NCBI RefSeq assembly: GCF_000402035.1
Contig: NC_021287.1
Coordinates: forward strand, 1,302,001 to 1,366,000
Origin: Caballeronia insecticola
GTDB taxonomy: Bacteria; Pseudomonadota; Gammaproteobacteria; Burkholderiales; Burkholderiaceae
Length of the DNA: 64,000 bases
Direction of reading: 5' to 3'
The position numbers and the translations under genes are program-made. How positions within the stretch are numbered: position 1 is the first letter of the stretch; every line of letters begins with the position of its first letter. A model generated the notes under the pieces. The model saw only the letters and a program-made list of their open reading frames with translations. It searched no databases and had not been told where the DNA came from. Below, in pieces: positions 26,504-36,016 of this stretch.

Positions 26504-27556
26504 ATGAAGTTTCGGAAACTGGGCGATTCGAATGTCGACGTGAGTCTGATCGGGCTCGGCACCATGACCTGGGGCGAGCAGAACACCGAGAGCGAAGCGC
26601 ATGAGCAGATCGACTATGCGCTCGCCCAAGGCGTGAACCTGATCGACGCCGCCGAAATGTATCCGGTGCCGCCGCGGCCCGAGACGCAAGGCCGCACCGA
26701 GGAATACATCGGCACGTGGCTCGCGAAGAACGCGGCGAAACGCGGCGAGATCGTGCTCGCGACCAAGATCGCCGGGCCGGCGCGCCAGCCGCACAACCCG
26801 CGGCACATCCGCGGCGCGGGCAACCAGTTCGACCGCAAGAACCTGAACGAAGCCATCGACGCCAGCCTGAAGCGCCTGCAGACCGATTACGTCGATCTGT
26901 ATCAGCTGCACTGGCCGGACCGCAGCACGATGACCTTCGGCCGCCCCAACTATCCGTATATCGACGACGAATACACGGTGCCCATCGAAGAGACGCTCGC
27001 CGCGCTCGGCGAACTCGTGAAGGCGGGCAAGATTCGCTACGTGGGCGTATCGAACGAAACGCCCTGGGGCGTCGCGCAATTCCTGCGTGCGGCCGAGCGG
27101 GCGGGGCTGCCGAAGATCGTCAGCATTCAGAATCCGTACAGCCTCGTGAATCGCACATTCGAACTCGGTCTCTCCGAATTCACGCATCGCGAAGGCGTGG
27201 GTCTGCTCGCGTACTCGCCGCTCGCGTTCGGCTGGCTCTCCGGCAAATACGAAGGCGGCGCGCGTCCGGCGGGCGCACGCATCACGTTGTTCGAGCGTTT
27301 TCAGCGTTATAGCAAGCCGCAGTCGATTGCCGCCGTGACGTCTTACGTCGAACTGGCGAAGCGCCACGGTCTCACGCCGACGCAGCTCGCGCTCGCGTTC
27401 GTCAACACGCGCCGTTTCACGACCAGCACGCTGATCGGCGCGACGACGATGGCGCAACTGAAGGAAGACATCGGCAGCGTGGAGATCGAACTGTCGGAGG
27501 AAATTCTGGCCGAAATCGACGCGCTGCACGAGCGTCAGCCCAATCCCGCGCCCTGA
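26504..27556 (+). CDS. NADP(H)-dependent aldo/keto reductase (Tas-like)
   Basis: 350 residues, TIM-barrel AKR. The catalytic tetrad is visible in order: Asp and Tyr in LIDAAEMYP, Lys in VLATKIAG and His in YQLHWPDRS. The 'GLGTMTWGEQNTE' opening and length match the Tas/YghZ-like group. GAGGA precedes the ATG. It reduces unknown carbonyl substrates with NADPH. Stand-alone gene, divergent from the MFS gene. Confidence 0.92.
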   Translation: MKFRKLGDSNVDVSLIGLGTMTWGEQNTESEAHEQIDYALAQGVNLIDAAEMYPVPPRPETQGRTEEYIGTWLAKNAAKRGEIVLATKIAGPARQPHNPRHIRGAGNQFDRKNLNEAIDASLKRLQTDYVDLYQLHWPDRSTMTFGRPNYPYIDDEYTVPIEETLAALGELVKAGKIRYVGVSNETPWGVAQFLRAAERAGLPKIVSIQNPYSLVNRTFELGLSEFTHREGVGLLAYSPLAFGWLSGKYEGGARPAGARITLFERFQRYSKPQSIAAVTSYVELAKRHGLTPTQLALAFVNTRRFTTSTLIGATTMAQLKEDIGSVEIELSEEILAEIDALHERQPNPAP

Positions 27557-27965
27557 CGCGCTTGTGCGCGCTTATGCGCGTGCGTGCGCGTGCAGCGCGG
27601 CGCGGGAATTTCCTGCGCGCTCAGGGAGTTGCCGCGCACGCGCGTGCGCCTGCCGCGAATGTGTCAGCATGGAGCTTCTCGCGGCGGTCACGCGGCAAGA
27701 ATTCGTGATATCCATGTTTTATCGCCCGCCGGTTTGAAAAAGACGCGCAAGGCCGCTTGTTTCAAATGCCTTGCGCGTCAGAAGCGTTTTCCGCCGTAAC
27801 GCAGCCGTAACGCCGCTGTATCGCAGCCGTCGCGTCCGACGGCGCGCCCTCCGCATTACTCGCGGTGCAGTGCCGGCTGCAAGGCACTACACTTGCTCGA
27901 TGGTCCTGGTTGCCCGCTGCGGCGCCCCTTGCCACAGCGCGCTCTCTGCAAAGGAGTCGTCGCTC
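27557..27965. other. 409-base region upstream of tkt
   Basis: No protein-like frame. It contains a perfect 22-base alternating pyrimidine/purine run (27573-27594), a long perfect hairpin (27742-27779) that on the minus strand is followed by a T tract, and a TACACT that could be the tkt -10 near 27889. The 5' leader of tkt lies at its right end, with AAGGAG before the ATG. Confidence 0.5.
27735..27779 (-). terminator. Intrinsic-terminator-like hairpin on the minus strand, upstream of tkt
   Basis: GACGCGCAAGGC (27742-27753) and GCCTTGCGCGTC (27768-27779) form a perfect 12-bp stem with a 14-base loop; on the minus strand it is followed by TTTTTC. No leftward gene feeds it, so it may end an antisense or small transcript, or be a structure in the tkt leader. 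Confidence 0.4.
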
Positions 27966-30059
27966 ATGTCTCAAGCAACACCTCAGGCAAAAGACCTCGA
28001 TCGTCTGACGATCGATACCATCCGCACGCTTTCGATGGACGCCGTGCAGAAGGCCAATTCCGGCCACCCCGGCACGCCGATGGCGCTCGCGCCGGTCGCG
28101 TTCCATCTCTGGCAGAACCATCTCCGCTACGACCCCGACGCGCCGCTATGGCCGAACCGCGACCGCTTCGTGCTGTCGGTCGGGCATGCGTCGATGCTGC
28201 TGTATTCGCTGTTGCATCTCACGGGCGTGAAGGAAGTCGACGAAAACGGCAAGCCGACCGGCAAGCCCGCCGTGTCGCTGGATGACATTAAGAATTTCCG
28301 GCAACTGGAAAGCAAGACGCCCGGCCACCCCGAGTTCCGCATGACGACCGGCGTCGAGACCACCACCGGGCCGCTCGGGCAGGGCCTGGGCAACAGCGTT
28401 GGCATGGCGATGGCCGCGCGCTGGAAGGAAGCGCATTTCAACAAGGGCAGCGAGCGCATCTTCGATTACCGCGTCTACGCGCTGTGCGGCGACGGCGACA
28501 TGATGGAAGGCGTCTCGCACGAAGCGGCATCGCTTGCGGGGCATTTGCAGTTGTCGAATCTGATCTGGATTTACGACAGCAATCGCGTGACGATCGAAGG
28601 CCACACTGACTTAGCCTATAGCGACGATGTCGAAGCGCGCTTTCACGGCTACAACTGGCACACGCTGCACGTCGACGACGCCAACGACGCGAGCGCGCTC
28701 GAAGACGCCATCAACAAGGCGAAGTCGCACACCGACAAGCCGACGCTGATCGTCGTGAAGAGCATCATCGGCTGGGGCGCGCCGCACAAGCAGGACACGT
28801 CGGGCGCGCACGGCGAGCCGCTCGGCGAGGACGAAATCAAGCTCGCGAAGAAGTTCTACGGCTGGCCCGAGGACAAGCAGTTCTACGTGCCGGACGGCGT
28901 CATGCAGCATTTCGCCGACGGCATGGGGGCGCGCGGCAAGAAGCTGCATGCCGAATGGAAGCAGCAGTTCGACGCCTACGAGAAGTCCAATCCGGAACTC
29001 GCGAAAGAAGCGTGGCTGATGCTGCAGAACAAGCTGCCCGAAGGCTGGGACGCCGACATTCCCACGTTCGAGCCGGACGCCAAGGGCATCGCCACGCGCG
29101 ACTCGTCGGGCAAGGTGCTGAACGCGATCGCGCCGCGCCTGCCTTGGCTGATCGGCGGATCGGCGGATCTGTCGCCATCGACCAAGACGAATCTCAAGTT
29201 CGAAGGCGCGGGAAGCTTCGAACATGACAGCTACGCGGGCCGCAACCTGCATTTCGGCATTCGCGAGCACGGCATGGGCGCGGTGTGCAATGGCCTCGCG
29301 CTGTCGAACCTGCGGCCGTACGGATCGACCTTCCTGATTTTCAGCGACTACATGAAGCCGCCGATCCGTCTCTCGGCGATCATGGAAGTGCCCGTGATCT
29401 ATGTCTTCACGCACGATTCGATCGGCGTCGGCGAGGATGGCCCGACGCATCAGCCGATCGAGCAACTGGCGTCGCTGCGCGGCGTGCCGGGACTGTGCAC
29501 GCTGCGTCCCGCCGATGCGAACGAGGTCGCCGAAGTGTGGCGCGTGGCGTTGCAGCACAAGAAGGAGCCGTCGTGCATCGTGCTGACGCGTCAGCCGCTG
29601 CCGACGTTCGATCGCACGAAGTATGCGTCGGCGGAGGGCGTGAAGCGCGGCGCTTACGTGCTCGCCGATGCCGAAGGCGGCAAGAAGCCCGAAGTGCTGC
29701 TGCTCGCGACCGGCAGCGAAGTGTCGCTGTGCGTCGAGGCCTACGAGAAGCTGAAGTCCGAGGGCATCGCGGCGCGCGTCGTGTCGATGCCGTCGTGGGA
29801 CATCTTCGAGAAGCAGGACAACGCGTACAAGGATTCGGTGCTGCCGCCGGACGTCGCCGCGCGCGTCTGCGTCGAGCAGGCGGCGACGCTCGGCTGGGAT
29901 CGCTACGTCGGCCGCCTGGGTACGCAGATCGTCATGCATACGTTCGGCGCATCGGCGCCGCTTAAGGCGCTCAAGACGAAATTCGGCTTCACGCCGGAAG
30001 CGGTCTGTGAAGCCGCGAAGAAACAGATCGAACGCGTGAAATCCAACGGCAAGGAGTGA
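27966..30059 (+). CDS. tkt: Transketolase
   Basis: Thiamine-diphosphate enzyme transferring C2 ketol units in the pentose phosphate and Calvin-type pathways. 697 residues: substrate His in ANSGHPGTPM (H34), ThDP/metal loop GDGDMMEGVSHEAASLAG (in parts), the pyrimidine domain with FGIREHGMGAVCNG containing the activating Glu, and THDSIGVGEDGPTHQP. Full family length. ATG 27966 has AAGGAG upstream. gnd follows after 6 bases, pairing two pentose phosphate enzymes in one unit. Confidence 0.97.
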   Translation: MSQATPQAKDLDRLTIDTIRTLSMDAVQKANSGHPGTPMALAPVAFHLWQNHLRYDPDAPLWPNRDRFVLSVGHASMLLYSLLHLTGVKEVDENGKPTGKPAVSLDDIKNFRQLESKTPGHPEFRMTTGVETTTGPLGQGLGNSVGMAMAARWKEAHFNKGSERIFDYRVYALCGDGDMMEGVSHEAASLAGHLQLSNLIWIYDSNRVTIEGHTDLAYSDDVEARFHGYNWHTLHVDDANDASALEDAINKAKSHTDKPTLIVVKSIIGWGAPHKQDTSGAHGEPLGEDEIKLAKKFYGWPEDKQFYVPDGVMQHFADGMGARGKKLHAEWKQQFDAYEKSNPELAKEAWLMLQNKLPEGWDADIPTFEPDAKGIATRDSSGKVLNAIAPRLPWLIGGSADLSPSTKTNLKFEGAGSFEHDSYAGRNLHFGIREHGMGAVCNGLALSNLRPYGSTFLIFSDYMKPPIRLSAIMEVPVIYVFTHDSIGVGEDGPTHQPIEQLASLRGVPGLCTLRPADANEVAEVWRVALQHKKEPSCIVLTRQPLPTFDRTKYASAEGVKRGAYVLADAEGGKKPEVLLLATGSEVSLCVEAYEKLKSEGIAARVVSMPSWDIFEKQDNAYKDSVLPPDVAARVCVEQAATLGWDRYVGRLGTQIVMHTFGASAPLKALKTKFGFTPEAVCEAAKKQIERVKSNGKE

Positions 30060-30065
30060 ACCATC

Positions 30066-31046
30066 ATGCAGATCGGCATCGTGGGACTGGGACGCATGGG
30101 CGGCAATATCGGGCGACGGCTGATGCGCGACGGACATACGTGCGTCGTGTACGACCACAATCCGCAGGCGACCGAAGCGCTCGCCGGCGAAGGCGCGACG
30201 GGTGCGAAAGATCTGGGCGATCTCGTCGCGAAACTGGCGGCGCCGCGCGTCGTCTGGCTGATGCTGCCCGCGGGGAAAATCACTGAAGACACGCTGAACG
30301 ATCTGCACAAGATCCTTGGCGCGGACGACGTGATCATCGACGGCGGCAACAGCTTTTATAAGGACGATATCCGCCGCGCCGGGCAATTGCGCGAGCAGGG
30401 CATTCATTACGTCGATGTCGGCACGTCGGGCGGCATCTGGGGGCTCGAGCGCGGCTACTGCATGATGATCGGCGGCGACGACGCCATCGTGCGCCGCATC
30501 GATCCGATACTCGCGACGCTCGCACCCGGACGCGGCGATATTCCCGAGACGCCCGGACGCGAAGGGCGCGACGCGCGCGTCGAGAACGGTTACATGCATT
30601 GCGGGCCGGTCGGCTCGGGGCACTTCGTGAAGATGGTCCACAACGGCATCGAGTACGGCCTGATGCAGGCCTATGCCGAGGGCTTTCACATCCTGCGGCA
30701 CAAGGATTCGAAGGACCTGGTCGAAGGCGAACGCTATTCGCTCGATCTCGCGGATGTGGCCGAAGTGTGGCGGCGCGGCAGCGTGGTGTCGTCGTGGCTG
30801 CTGGATCTGACCGCGGGCGCGCTCGCCAGCGACGGCACGCTCGACCGCTTCTCCGCGGAAGTCGCGGACAGCGGCGAGGGGCGCTGGACCATCGAGGCGG
30901 CGATCGAAGAGGCGGTGCCGGCGCAGGTGCTCTCGGCGGCGCTGTACACGCGCTTCCGCTCGCGCGATGCCGAATCGTTTCCGGAACGCATGCTGTCGGC
31001 GATGCGTTTCGGCTTCGGCGGCCATCACGAGTTTCCGGCCAAATAG
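30066..31046 (+). CDS. gnd: 6-phosphogluconate dehydrogenase (decarboxylating), short type
   Basis: 326 residues. N-terminal Rossmann domain [19 protein letters not shown], the WLMLPAGK and [10 protein letters not shown] motifs, substrate-binding [21 protein letters not shown], and catalytic Lys/Asn in [15 protein letters not shown]. Length corresponds to the about 300-residue NAD-preferring GntZ/YqeC type rather than the 470-residue GndA. It oxidises 6-phosphogluconate to ribulose 5-phosphate and CO2. Co-transcribed with tkt (6-base gap, AAGGAG within the gap region). A terminator follows at 31069. Confidence 0.94.
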   Translation: MQIGIVGLGRMGGNIGRRLMRDGHTCVVYDHNPQATEALAGEGATGAKDLGDLVAKLAAPRVVWLMLPAGKITEDTLNDLHKILGADDVIIDGGNSFYKDDIRRAGQLREQGIHYVDVGTSGGIWGLERGYCMMIGGDDAIVRRIDPILATLAPGRGDIPETPGREGRDARVENGYMHCGPVGSGHFVKMVHNGIEYGLMQAYAEGFHILRHKDSKDLVEGERYSLDLADVAEVWRRGSVVSSWLLDLTAGALASDGTLDRFSAEVADSGEGRWTIEAAIEEAVPAQVLSAALYTRFRSRDAESFPERMLSAMRFGFGGHHEFPAK

Positions 31047-31068
31047 CGCGCGCCTGCCGCCGATATGA

Positions 31069-31103
31069 AAACGGCGATGGACCTTTCGGGGCCATCGCCG
31101 TTT
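31069..31103. terminator. Terminator between gnd and ABC permease gene
   Basis: AAACGGCGATGG/CCATCGCCGTTT, 12-bp stem, 11-base loop. It serves gnd and, in reverse, the leftward ABC exporter. Confidence 0.85.
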
Positions 31104-31109
31104 GTCATT

Positions 31110-31964
31110 TCACTTCATCATGCGTCGCCGGAAAAGCCACGCGCACACGAAGAAGGGCACGACGACATACGCGATCAGCACGGCGAGATGCACCGCGAAG
31201 TTGTCGAGCGGACGCCCGAGCATCGCGGGACGAATCAGCTCCACCGCGTGATAGAGCGGCAGCACCTGCGTGACATGGCGGGCGAGCGCGGGCAGTTGCG
31301 CGATCGGGAAGAACACGCCGGAGAGCAGGAGCATCGGCGTGAGCGCGAGCGTCTGATAGAACATGAAGAAGTCGTAGCTCGGCGCGAGCGCGGTGATGAT
31401 CATCGCCGTGCTGGCGAACGCGAGCCCGGTCAGCACGATGACCGGCAGCGCGACCAGCATCGCCGGGAAGCTCGCATAGCCCAGCGCGCCCGCGACGATC
31501 ATGATCGCCACGCCCGACAACACCGACTTGCTCGCCGCCCAGACGATCTCTCCGAGCACGATGTCGCCGAGCGTGAGCGGCGTGTGCATGATCGCCTCCC
31601 ACGTGCGTTGCACCTGCATGCGCGAGAAGCCCGAGTACATCGCCTCGAAGCTCGCGGACATCATCACGCTCGATGCCGCCGTGCCCGCCGCCAGGAACGC
31701 GATGTACGACACGCCTTCGACATGCCCGACCATGAGCCCGAGACCGAGTCCCAGACCGAAGAGATAGATCATGGGATCGGCGAGATTGCCGATCATCGAG
31801 GCGATGGCGAGTTTCTTCCAGACGAGATAATTGCGCAGCCACACCGACATCCAGTGCGTGGCGTTGGCGGGCAGCGCGCTCGAAAACGGCGTGTGGTTGT
31901 CTGTATTGCGCGGCGTCCGGCGCGGGGCTTTGGTGTCGCTGCGGGATTGATCGAACGTGTCCAT
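31110..31964 (-). CDS. ABC-2 type exporter permease (NodJ-like)
   Basis: 284 residues, six predicted transmembrane helices after a hydrophilic N-terminus of about 55 residues. NodJ/DrrB-type features: [32 protein letters not shown], and [15 protein letters not shown] before the last loop. Partner of the ATPase encoded 11 bases upstream. Homologues are often labelled NodJ because of rhizobial Nod-factor export, but the pair is widespread in non-nodulating Burkholderiaceae and no nod genes are present; the substrate is unknown. Confidence 0.9.
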   Translation of the reverse strand: MDTFDQSRSDTKAPRRTPRNTDNHTPFSSALPANATHWMSVWLRNYLVWKKLAIASMIGNLADPMIYLFGLGLGLGLMVGHVEGVSYIAFLAAGTAASSVMMSASFEAMYSGFSRMQVQRTWEAIMHTPLTLGDIVLGEIVWAASKSVLSGVAIMIVAGALGYASFPAMLVALPVIVLTGLAFASTAMIITALAPSYDFFMFYQTLALTPMLLLSGVFFPIAQLPALARHVTQVLPLYHAVELIRPAMLGRPLDNFAVHLAVLIAYVVVPFFVCAWLFRRRMMK

Positions 31965-31975
31965 ATCGTTGTGGT

Positions 31976-32950
31976 TCAGTCCACCATTTCGCGTCCGGTG
32001 AGGCGCAGGAATACGTCCTCGAGATTCGCCGGACGATGCAGATAGCGCACGTCGGCGCGGCCCTTCACGCGCGCGTGCACGGGCTGCGGGTCATCGACGT
32101 AACAGAAGAGCGTCTCGCCGCTCACTTCCATGCGCTCGACGAACGGCGCGAGTTCGGCAGCGAGCGACTTCGGATCGGGGCCGTAGATCTCGATCACATC
32201 CGAGCCGATCACCGATTCGATGAGATCGCGCGGCCGCCCCTCGGCGATCTTGCGGCCTTCTTCGATCACGCACAGCCGGTCGCACAGACGCTCCGCTTCT
32301 TCCATGAAGTGCGTTGTCAGCAGGATCGTCTTGCCGCGCGCGAGCAGCGAGCGCAGACGTTCCCAGATCAGATGCCGCGCCTGCGGATCGAGGCCGGTAG
32401 TCGGCTCGTCCATTACGAGCACGTCGGGATCGTTGACGAGCGCGCGGGCGAGCGTCAGGCGCCGCTTCATACCGCCCGACAATTCGCCCACGCGCGCATC
32501 GGCCTTGCTTTCCAGCCGCGCGAACTCCAGCAGCGACGGCACCAGCGCGTTCATGCGCGCGCCCGTCAGCCCGAAGTAGCGGCCGAAGACGATCAGATTC
32601 TCGCGCACGGTGAAGTCGGGATCGAGATTGTCGAACTGCGGCACGACGCCGACGCGCTCGCGTGCGAAACGGGCGCGCGCCGGCACCGGCTCACCGACGA
32701 GCCGGATCGCGCCGCTGTCCGGCGACGTGATGCCGAGCAGCATCTTGAGCGTCGTCGTCTTGCCCGCGCCGTTCGGGCCGAGCAGTCCGAAGCATTCGCC
32801 GGGACGCACGTCGAACGAAAGACCATCGACGACGATGCGCGCACCGTAGTGCTTCCTTACTTCGTTGAACTCGATCGCCGGCTCGCTTCGTTCGTCAGGC
32901 GCGAGTCGTGAGGTTGCATGTGAGTTCGTCTGCAATGTTTGATCAGTCAT
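31976..32950 (-). CDS. ABC exporter ATPase (NodI-like)
   Basis: 324 residues. Walker [11 protein letters not shown]-loop VVPQFDNLD, signature [15 protein letters not shown], Walker [14 protein letters not shown]-loop [13 protein letters not shown]: a DrrA/NodI-type ATPase. The first 25 residues are a non-conserved hydrophilic lead; an alternative start further in is possible. Forms a leftward two-gene operon with the permease. Confidence 0.92.
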   Translation of the reverse strand: MTDQTLQTNSHATSRLAPDERSEPAIEFNEVRKHYGARIVVDGLSFDVRPGECFGLLGPNGAGKTTTLKMLLGITSPDSGAIRLVGEPVPARARFARERVGVVPQFDNLDPDFTVRENLIVFGRYFGLTGARMNALVPSLLEFARLESKADARVGELSGGMKRRLTLARALVNDPDVLVMDEPTTGLDPQARHLIWERLRSLLARGKTILLTTHFMEEAERLCDRLCVIEEGRKIAEGRPRDLIESVIGSDVIEIYGPDPKSLAAELAPFVERMEVSGETLFCYVDDPQPVHARVKGRADVRYLHRPANLEDVFLRLTGREMVD

Positions 32951-33308
32951 GCATTCATGCCGCAGAAAAGCCGCGTGAAGAAATCCAGCGGGCTAGTGTA
33001 ATCCAATGCACCAATGCGGCGCTCGGCGTGCAACCGCATGCGGCGAGCCCGTGTCAAAGCTGTGCGGACAAGCCCGAAGCGGCTCCGTCCGAAAGTGCCA
33101 GAGGCTTGTCCGCCGGGCGCGGCGGCGATCTGGCACGGTGCGAGCTAGCGTGTGCGCTGGCGCGCATGCGGTTAGCGTTTTCCAGCGTTGCCACACAGGT
33201 GGCGACACACCATGATGAATGAACGCCACGGATAGATCGCGCATCGGGCCGGGCTTGCGGGCTCGGTTAGACCGAAACGCGAAGGGCAAGTCGGCCAGGG
33301 AGGTCATG
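32951..33308. other. 358-base divergent region between ABC exporter and usp gene
   Basis: No credible frame. It contains a perfect dyad CGGACAAGCC (33065-33074) / GGCTTGTCCG (33103-33112) with a 28-base centre that itself is partly self-complementary, and a GGGAGG ribosome-binding site at its right end. Promoters for both flanking genes must lie here; I cannot place them confidently. Confidence 0.5.
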
Positions 33309-33818
33309 ATGGCGAGCTATCGAAAAATTCTGTTGTGCTATGACGGCTCCAGAGAGGGTCGCAAGGCGCTGCGTCAGGGCGCGAATCTCGCGCTCGATCT
33401 GAACGCGGAAACGCATGTTTTGGCGGTGGTGGACATGCGTTCGAGCATCGCGCAGAGTGCCGGACTGCTAACCGATATGGCCTGCGGGCGATTCGAGGAA
33501 GCGGCGCGAGACATTCTGCAAGAGGGCGTCGAGTGGCTGCGCGAGCGCGGACTGCAGGCGCAGGGCCATTTCGCGTTCGGGCATCCGATCGACGAGATTG
33601 CGGCGCTGGCCGAAAGTCTCAATGTCGATCTGGTGGTCGTGGGACATCGCTGCCGCAACGGTCTCGCGCGCTGGTGGATGGGCGCGGGCAATACGCCGCT
33701 GCTCGACCGCGTGAAGTGCAGCATTCTGGTTGCCGTGTGTCAGGCGGGTGAATCGGCCGAAGCCGCGGACGAAGCGGAATACGCGGCGAAACCGGTCAAG
33801 GCGGAAGCGGGCGCGTGA
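33309..33818 (+). CDS. Universal stress protein (UspA family)
   Basis: 169 residues: ASYRKILLCYDGSREGRKALRQ (in parts) and the ATP-binding signature VVVGHRCRNGLARWWMGAGNTPLLDRVKCSILV, i.e. G-x2-G-like followed by a G-N-T before the last strand, with the expected G-S/T replaced by G-N-T. GGGAGG at 33298-33303 is five bases from ATG 33309 but two from ATG 33306, so 33309 is chosen. It probably binds ATP and aids stress survival. Convergent with the DUF2939 gene. Confidence 0.88.
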   Translation: MASYRKILLCYDGSREGRKALRQGANLALDLNAETHVLAVVDMRSSIAQSAGLLTDMACGRFEEAARDILQEGVEWLRERGLQAQGHFAFGHPIDEIAALAESLNVDLVVVGHRCRNGLARWWMGAGNTPLLDRVKCSILVAVCQAGESAEAADEAEYAAKPVKAEAGA

Positions 33819-33854
33819 GTGAGCATTGAGTGAGCGTTGAGTGCGCCCGATGCG

Positions 33855-34490
33855 TCAGCCGTTCAGATCGACCGCGACGAGCTTCCACGAAACCAGTCCG
33901 TCGCGCTGAAAGATCGCCGAATAGCGCGCATCGCCCGCGCCGTGCTGGTACGTCACGACGAAGGTGTTCAAGCCGCGATAGCGGGCTGTCGTCATCGGGG
34001 GCTGCTTCGGTGCCTCTGGCGAACTCGGCTGCGGCGCTGGCTGTGGCGTGTCCTGCGCCGTGGGCGCGCCGGGCGCAGGCGCGGGAGGGGAATGTGCCAA
34101 GGGGACATCGTTTGCTCGCGGCGGTTGCTCGCCGAAATTCCCGCGCGGGGGAATGCCGTTGAGAATGGCCGCGACGCCGTCCGGCGTCGCATACGAATCC
34201 ACCAACGGACCGACGACCGCCGCGCCGATCATCGCACCGATGATCGCGAGCGGATTGCCGCTCTTCTGGATATCGACGCGCCGCGTGAGCAGTCCGGTGA
34301 CTTGCTCCTTCAGACTTGCACGCAGCGCCGGAAAATCGACGTATTGATTGACTGTTTGCGCGTCACGCGCATCGGCTGCGCGCTTCACGCGGTTCAGGAC
34401 AATGTACGGCGACGCGTAAATGAAACCGAGCGCCGCGACAAGAACAACGACGACGAGCGTGCTCAGGACAAAACGGGTAGTGCGATTCAT
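33855..34490 (-). CDS. DUF2939 family membrane-anchored protein
   Basis: 211 residues. One N-terminal transmembrane helix (about 6-28, RFVLSTLVVVVLVAALGFIYA), then the DUF2939 region with SPYIVLNRVKRAADARDAQTVNQYVDFPALRASLK (in parts). A Pro/Ala/Gln-rich linker of about 45 residues (120-165) leads to a small C-terminal beta domain (YRGLNTFVVTYQH...GLVSWKLVAVDLNG). Periplasmic side likely. Function of the family is unknown. ATG 34490 is the one at the membrane helix. Confidence 0.8.
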   Translation of the reverse strand: MNRTTRFVLSTLVVVVLVAALGFIYASPYIVLNRVKRAADARDAQTVNQYVDFPALRASLKEQVTGLLTRRVDIQKSGNPLAIIGAMIGAAVVGPLVDSYATPDGVAAILNGIPPRGNFGEQPPRANDVPLAHSPPAPAPGAPTAQDTPQPAPQPSSPEAPKQPPMTTARYRGLNTFVVTYQHGAGDARYSAIFQRDGLVSWKLVAVDLNG

Positions 34491-34623
34491 GCGACGGCAA
34501 AGCCTCTCTTGCAGAACGTGATTCCGGGATTGACCACGCATTCGCGCGTTATATCCCGGAAATTGGCGTTCTTTGTGTTCCCGCCTGTGCCTTGATTCGC
34601 CGCCGCTGTGCTTCGGACAGGCC

Positions 34624-34950
34624 TCAGGCGAGGATTCCGCCCGGCAGTCCCGCATTTTCCTCGGCGATACAGCGGTCGATCATGCGTGAAACTTCGTCGA
34701 TCTTGCCCACCAGAATCACGCGCGACTGATCGCGATAGACGCGCACCGGCGCGCGCTGCGCGGCCTCTGCATGCACGCCGCTGTTCAGCGACACGCGCGC
34801 GAACGCCGGCTGACGCGACGGCAGCGCGGGCATGTCGTCGAAGAGATCGGGCGCGGCTTCGGCTTGCGGTACGCCGCAGGCGATCAGCGTGCGCAGATGA
34901 CGCAGGCGGCCGAATTGGCGGAAGGGCAGCAAACGGGCGAAACGTTCCAT
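34624..34950 (-). CDS. Hypothetical protein, 108 residues
   Basis: Starts MERFARLLPFRQFGRLRHL with GGAGAG upstream of ATG 34950. The basic N-terminal helix is followed by an acidic DLFDDMP segment and a C-terminal RVYRDQSRVILVGKIDEVSRMIDRC, which looks like a strand plus helix pair. No signal peptide. Same strand as the DUF2939 gene, 133 bases upstream of it. Not recognised. Confidence 0.6.
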   Translation of the reverse strand: MERFARLLPFRQFGRLRHLRTLIACGVPQAEAAPDLFDDMPALPSRQPAFARVSLNSGVHAEAAQRAPVRVYRDQSRVILVGKIDEVSRMIDRCIAEENAGLPGGILA

Positions 34951-35155
34951 GATGACTCTCCAGACGATAGGACGCACCGCGGCGCGCCGCGGACGGTGGC
35001 CGTCATGCTTGTTAGTCGTGAAACGCCCTGACTGGGGCGTTGAAGCAGTTGGTGAGGCAATCTTGCGCTTCTAACGAGACATTTCCTGTCTCATTGCGAC
35101 GAGCGACCGGGCTATTTTCCGTATTTGTCGCCTCTCGCCAATGCTGCGCCGGACG

Positions 35156-35815
35156 TCAGAATTCGCCCGAACGAATCAATCCCACCGCAATGCCTTCCAG
35201 TGCAAATTCGCCGCTGCCGGAGCGTACGAAAATGTTCTCGTAGTCCGGATTCTCGGCAATCAACTCGACGCCATCCGACCGGCGTTTCCAGCGCTTGACC
35301 GTGACGTCGTCGCCAAGACGGGCGACGACGATCTGCCCGTCTTTCGCTTCGTTGCGCTTTTGCACGGCGAGCAGGTCGCCGTCGAGAATGCCTGCGTCGC
35401 GCATGGACAGCCCGCGCACCTTCAGCAGATAGTCCGGTTTGCTCGAAAAGAGCGCGGGATCGCACATGTAATGCTGCGAGATATGCTCTTGCGCGAGGAT
35501 CGGACTGCCCGCCGCAACGCGCCCGACCAGCGGCAGCGACAACTGCATGATGCTCTGATGCGGCAGCGTGAACTGATGCGGCAACTCTTCCGTGCGATCC
35601 AGCAGCCGGATGCCGCGCGACGAGCCCGCCGCCAGTTCGATCACCCCCTTGCGCGCGAGCGCCCGAAGGTGCTCTTCCGCCGAATTCGCGGAACTGAAGC
35701 CGAGTTCCGCCGCAATCTCGGCGCGCGTGGGCGGAAAGCCCGTACGCTCAATGGCGCGCTGGATTAGTTCGAACACCTGCTGCTGCCGGGCGGTAAGTTT
35801 GGATGTCTTGGTCAC
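35156..35815 (-). CDS. lexA: LexA repressor (SOS response)
   Basis: 219 residues from GTG 35815. The N-terminal winged helix ([28 protein letters not shown]) reads SOS boxes. The self-cleavage site is A102-G103 in GRVAAGSP; the catalytic dyad is S137 (RGLSMRD) and K174 (DVTVKRW). The frame can be opened at GTG 35836, but that codon lies inside an SOS box and GAGGGG sits nine bases before GTG 35815, which matches the family start [10 protein letters not shown]. Two tandem LexA boxes immediately upstream show autoregulation. Divergent from sbp. Confidence 0.97.
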   Translation of the reverse strand: MTKTSKLTARQQQVFELIQRAIERTGFPPTRAEIAAELGFSSANSAEEHLRALARKGVIELAAGSSRGIRLLDRTEELPHQFTLPHQSIMQLSLPLVGRVAAGSPILAQEHISQHYMCDPALFSSKPDYLLKVRGLSMRDAGILDGDLLAVQKRNEAKDGQIVVARLGDDVTVKRWKRRSDGVELIAENPDYENIFVRSGSGEFALEGIAVGLIRSGEF

Positions 35816-35835
35816 TGGCTCGAACCCCTCGGGCA

Positions 35836-35851
35836 CTGTATGGATGGACAG
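35836..35851. promoter_or_regulatory. LexA (SOS) box 1
   Basis: CTGTATGGATGGACAG, an exact CTGT-N8-ACAG, 20 bases before the lexA GTG start. Centre-to-centre 20 bp from box 2. Confidence 0.9.
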
Positions 35852-35855
35852 GTGA

Positions 35856-35871
35856 CTGTATTTTTATACAG
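35856..35871. promoter_or_regulatory. LexA (SOS) box 2
   Basis: CTGTATTTTTATACAG, an exact CTGT-N8-ACAG with an A/T-rich palindromic centre, the stronger of the pair. The TATA within it may overlap the lexA -10. Confidence 0.95.
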
Positions 35872-36016
35872 TATTTGTCTCTTTTCAAGCTTTACTTTAA
35901 GTTCGCGCCCGCAAGCCCGCCGGACAGTCGCCCACATCTTGTCTGCACTCGAATCTGCCTTTACCACCTCAGGGAATATCGTTCTTAGCAGTTTTGCGTA
36001 TAAAAAAGTGAGAAAC

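Noticed and set aside
28611..31028. 805-residue minus-strand frame opposite tkt-gnd
   Set aside because: Spans two real genes in antisense with no motif; typical GC-rich antisense artefact.
31110..32950. NodI/NodJ nodulation-factor exporter
   Set aside because: The similarity is to the general DrrAB/NodIJ ABC-2 family; no nodulation genes or nod boxes are present, so a symbiosis role is not supported.
32993..33307. 104-residue minus-strand frame in the ABC exporter / usp spacer
   Set aside because: No ribosome-binding site, Arg/Thr/Ala composition typical of non-coding GC-rich frames, and it covers a dyad and the usp ribosome-binding site.
33816..33843. Short TGAGTGAGC-type repeat after the usp gene as a mobile-element scar
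   Set aside because: Only two imperfect copies, no inverted termini and no transposase; chance or slippage is enough.
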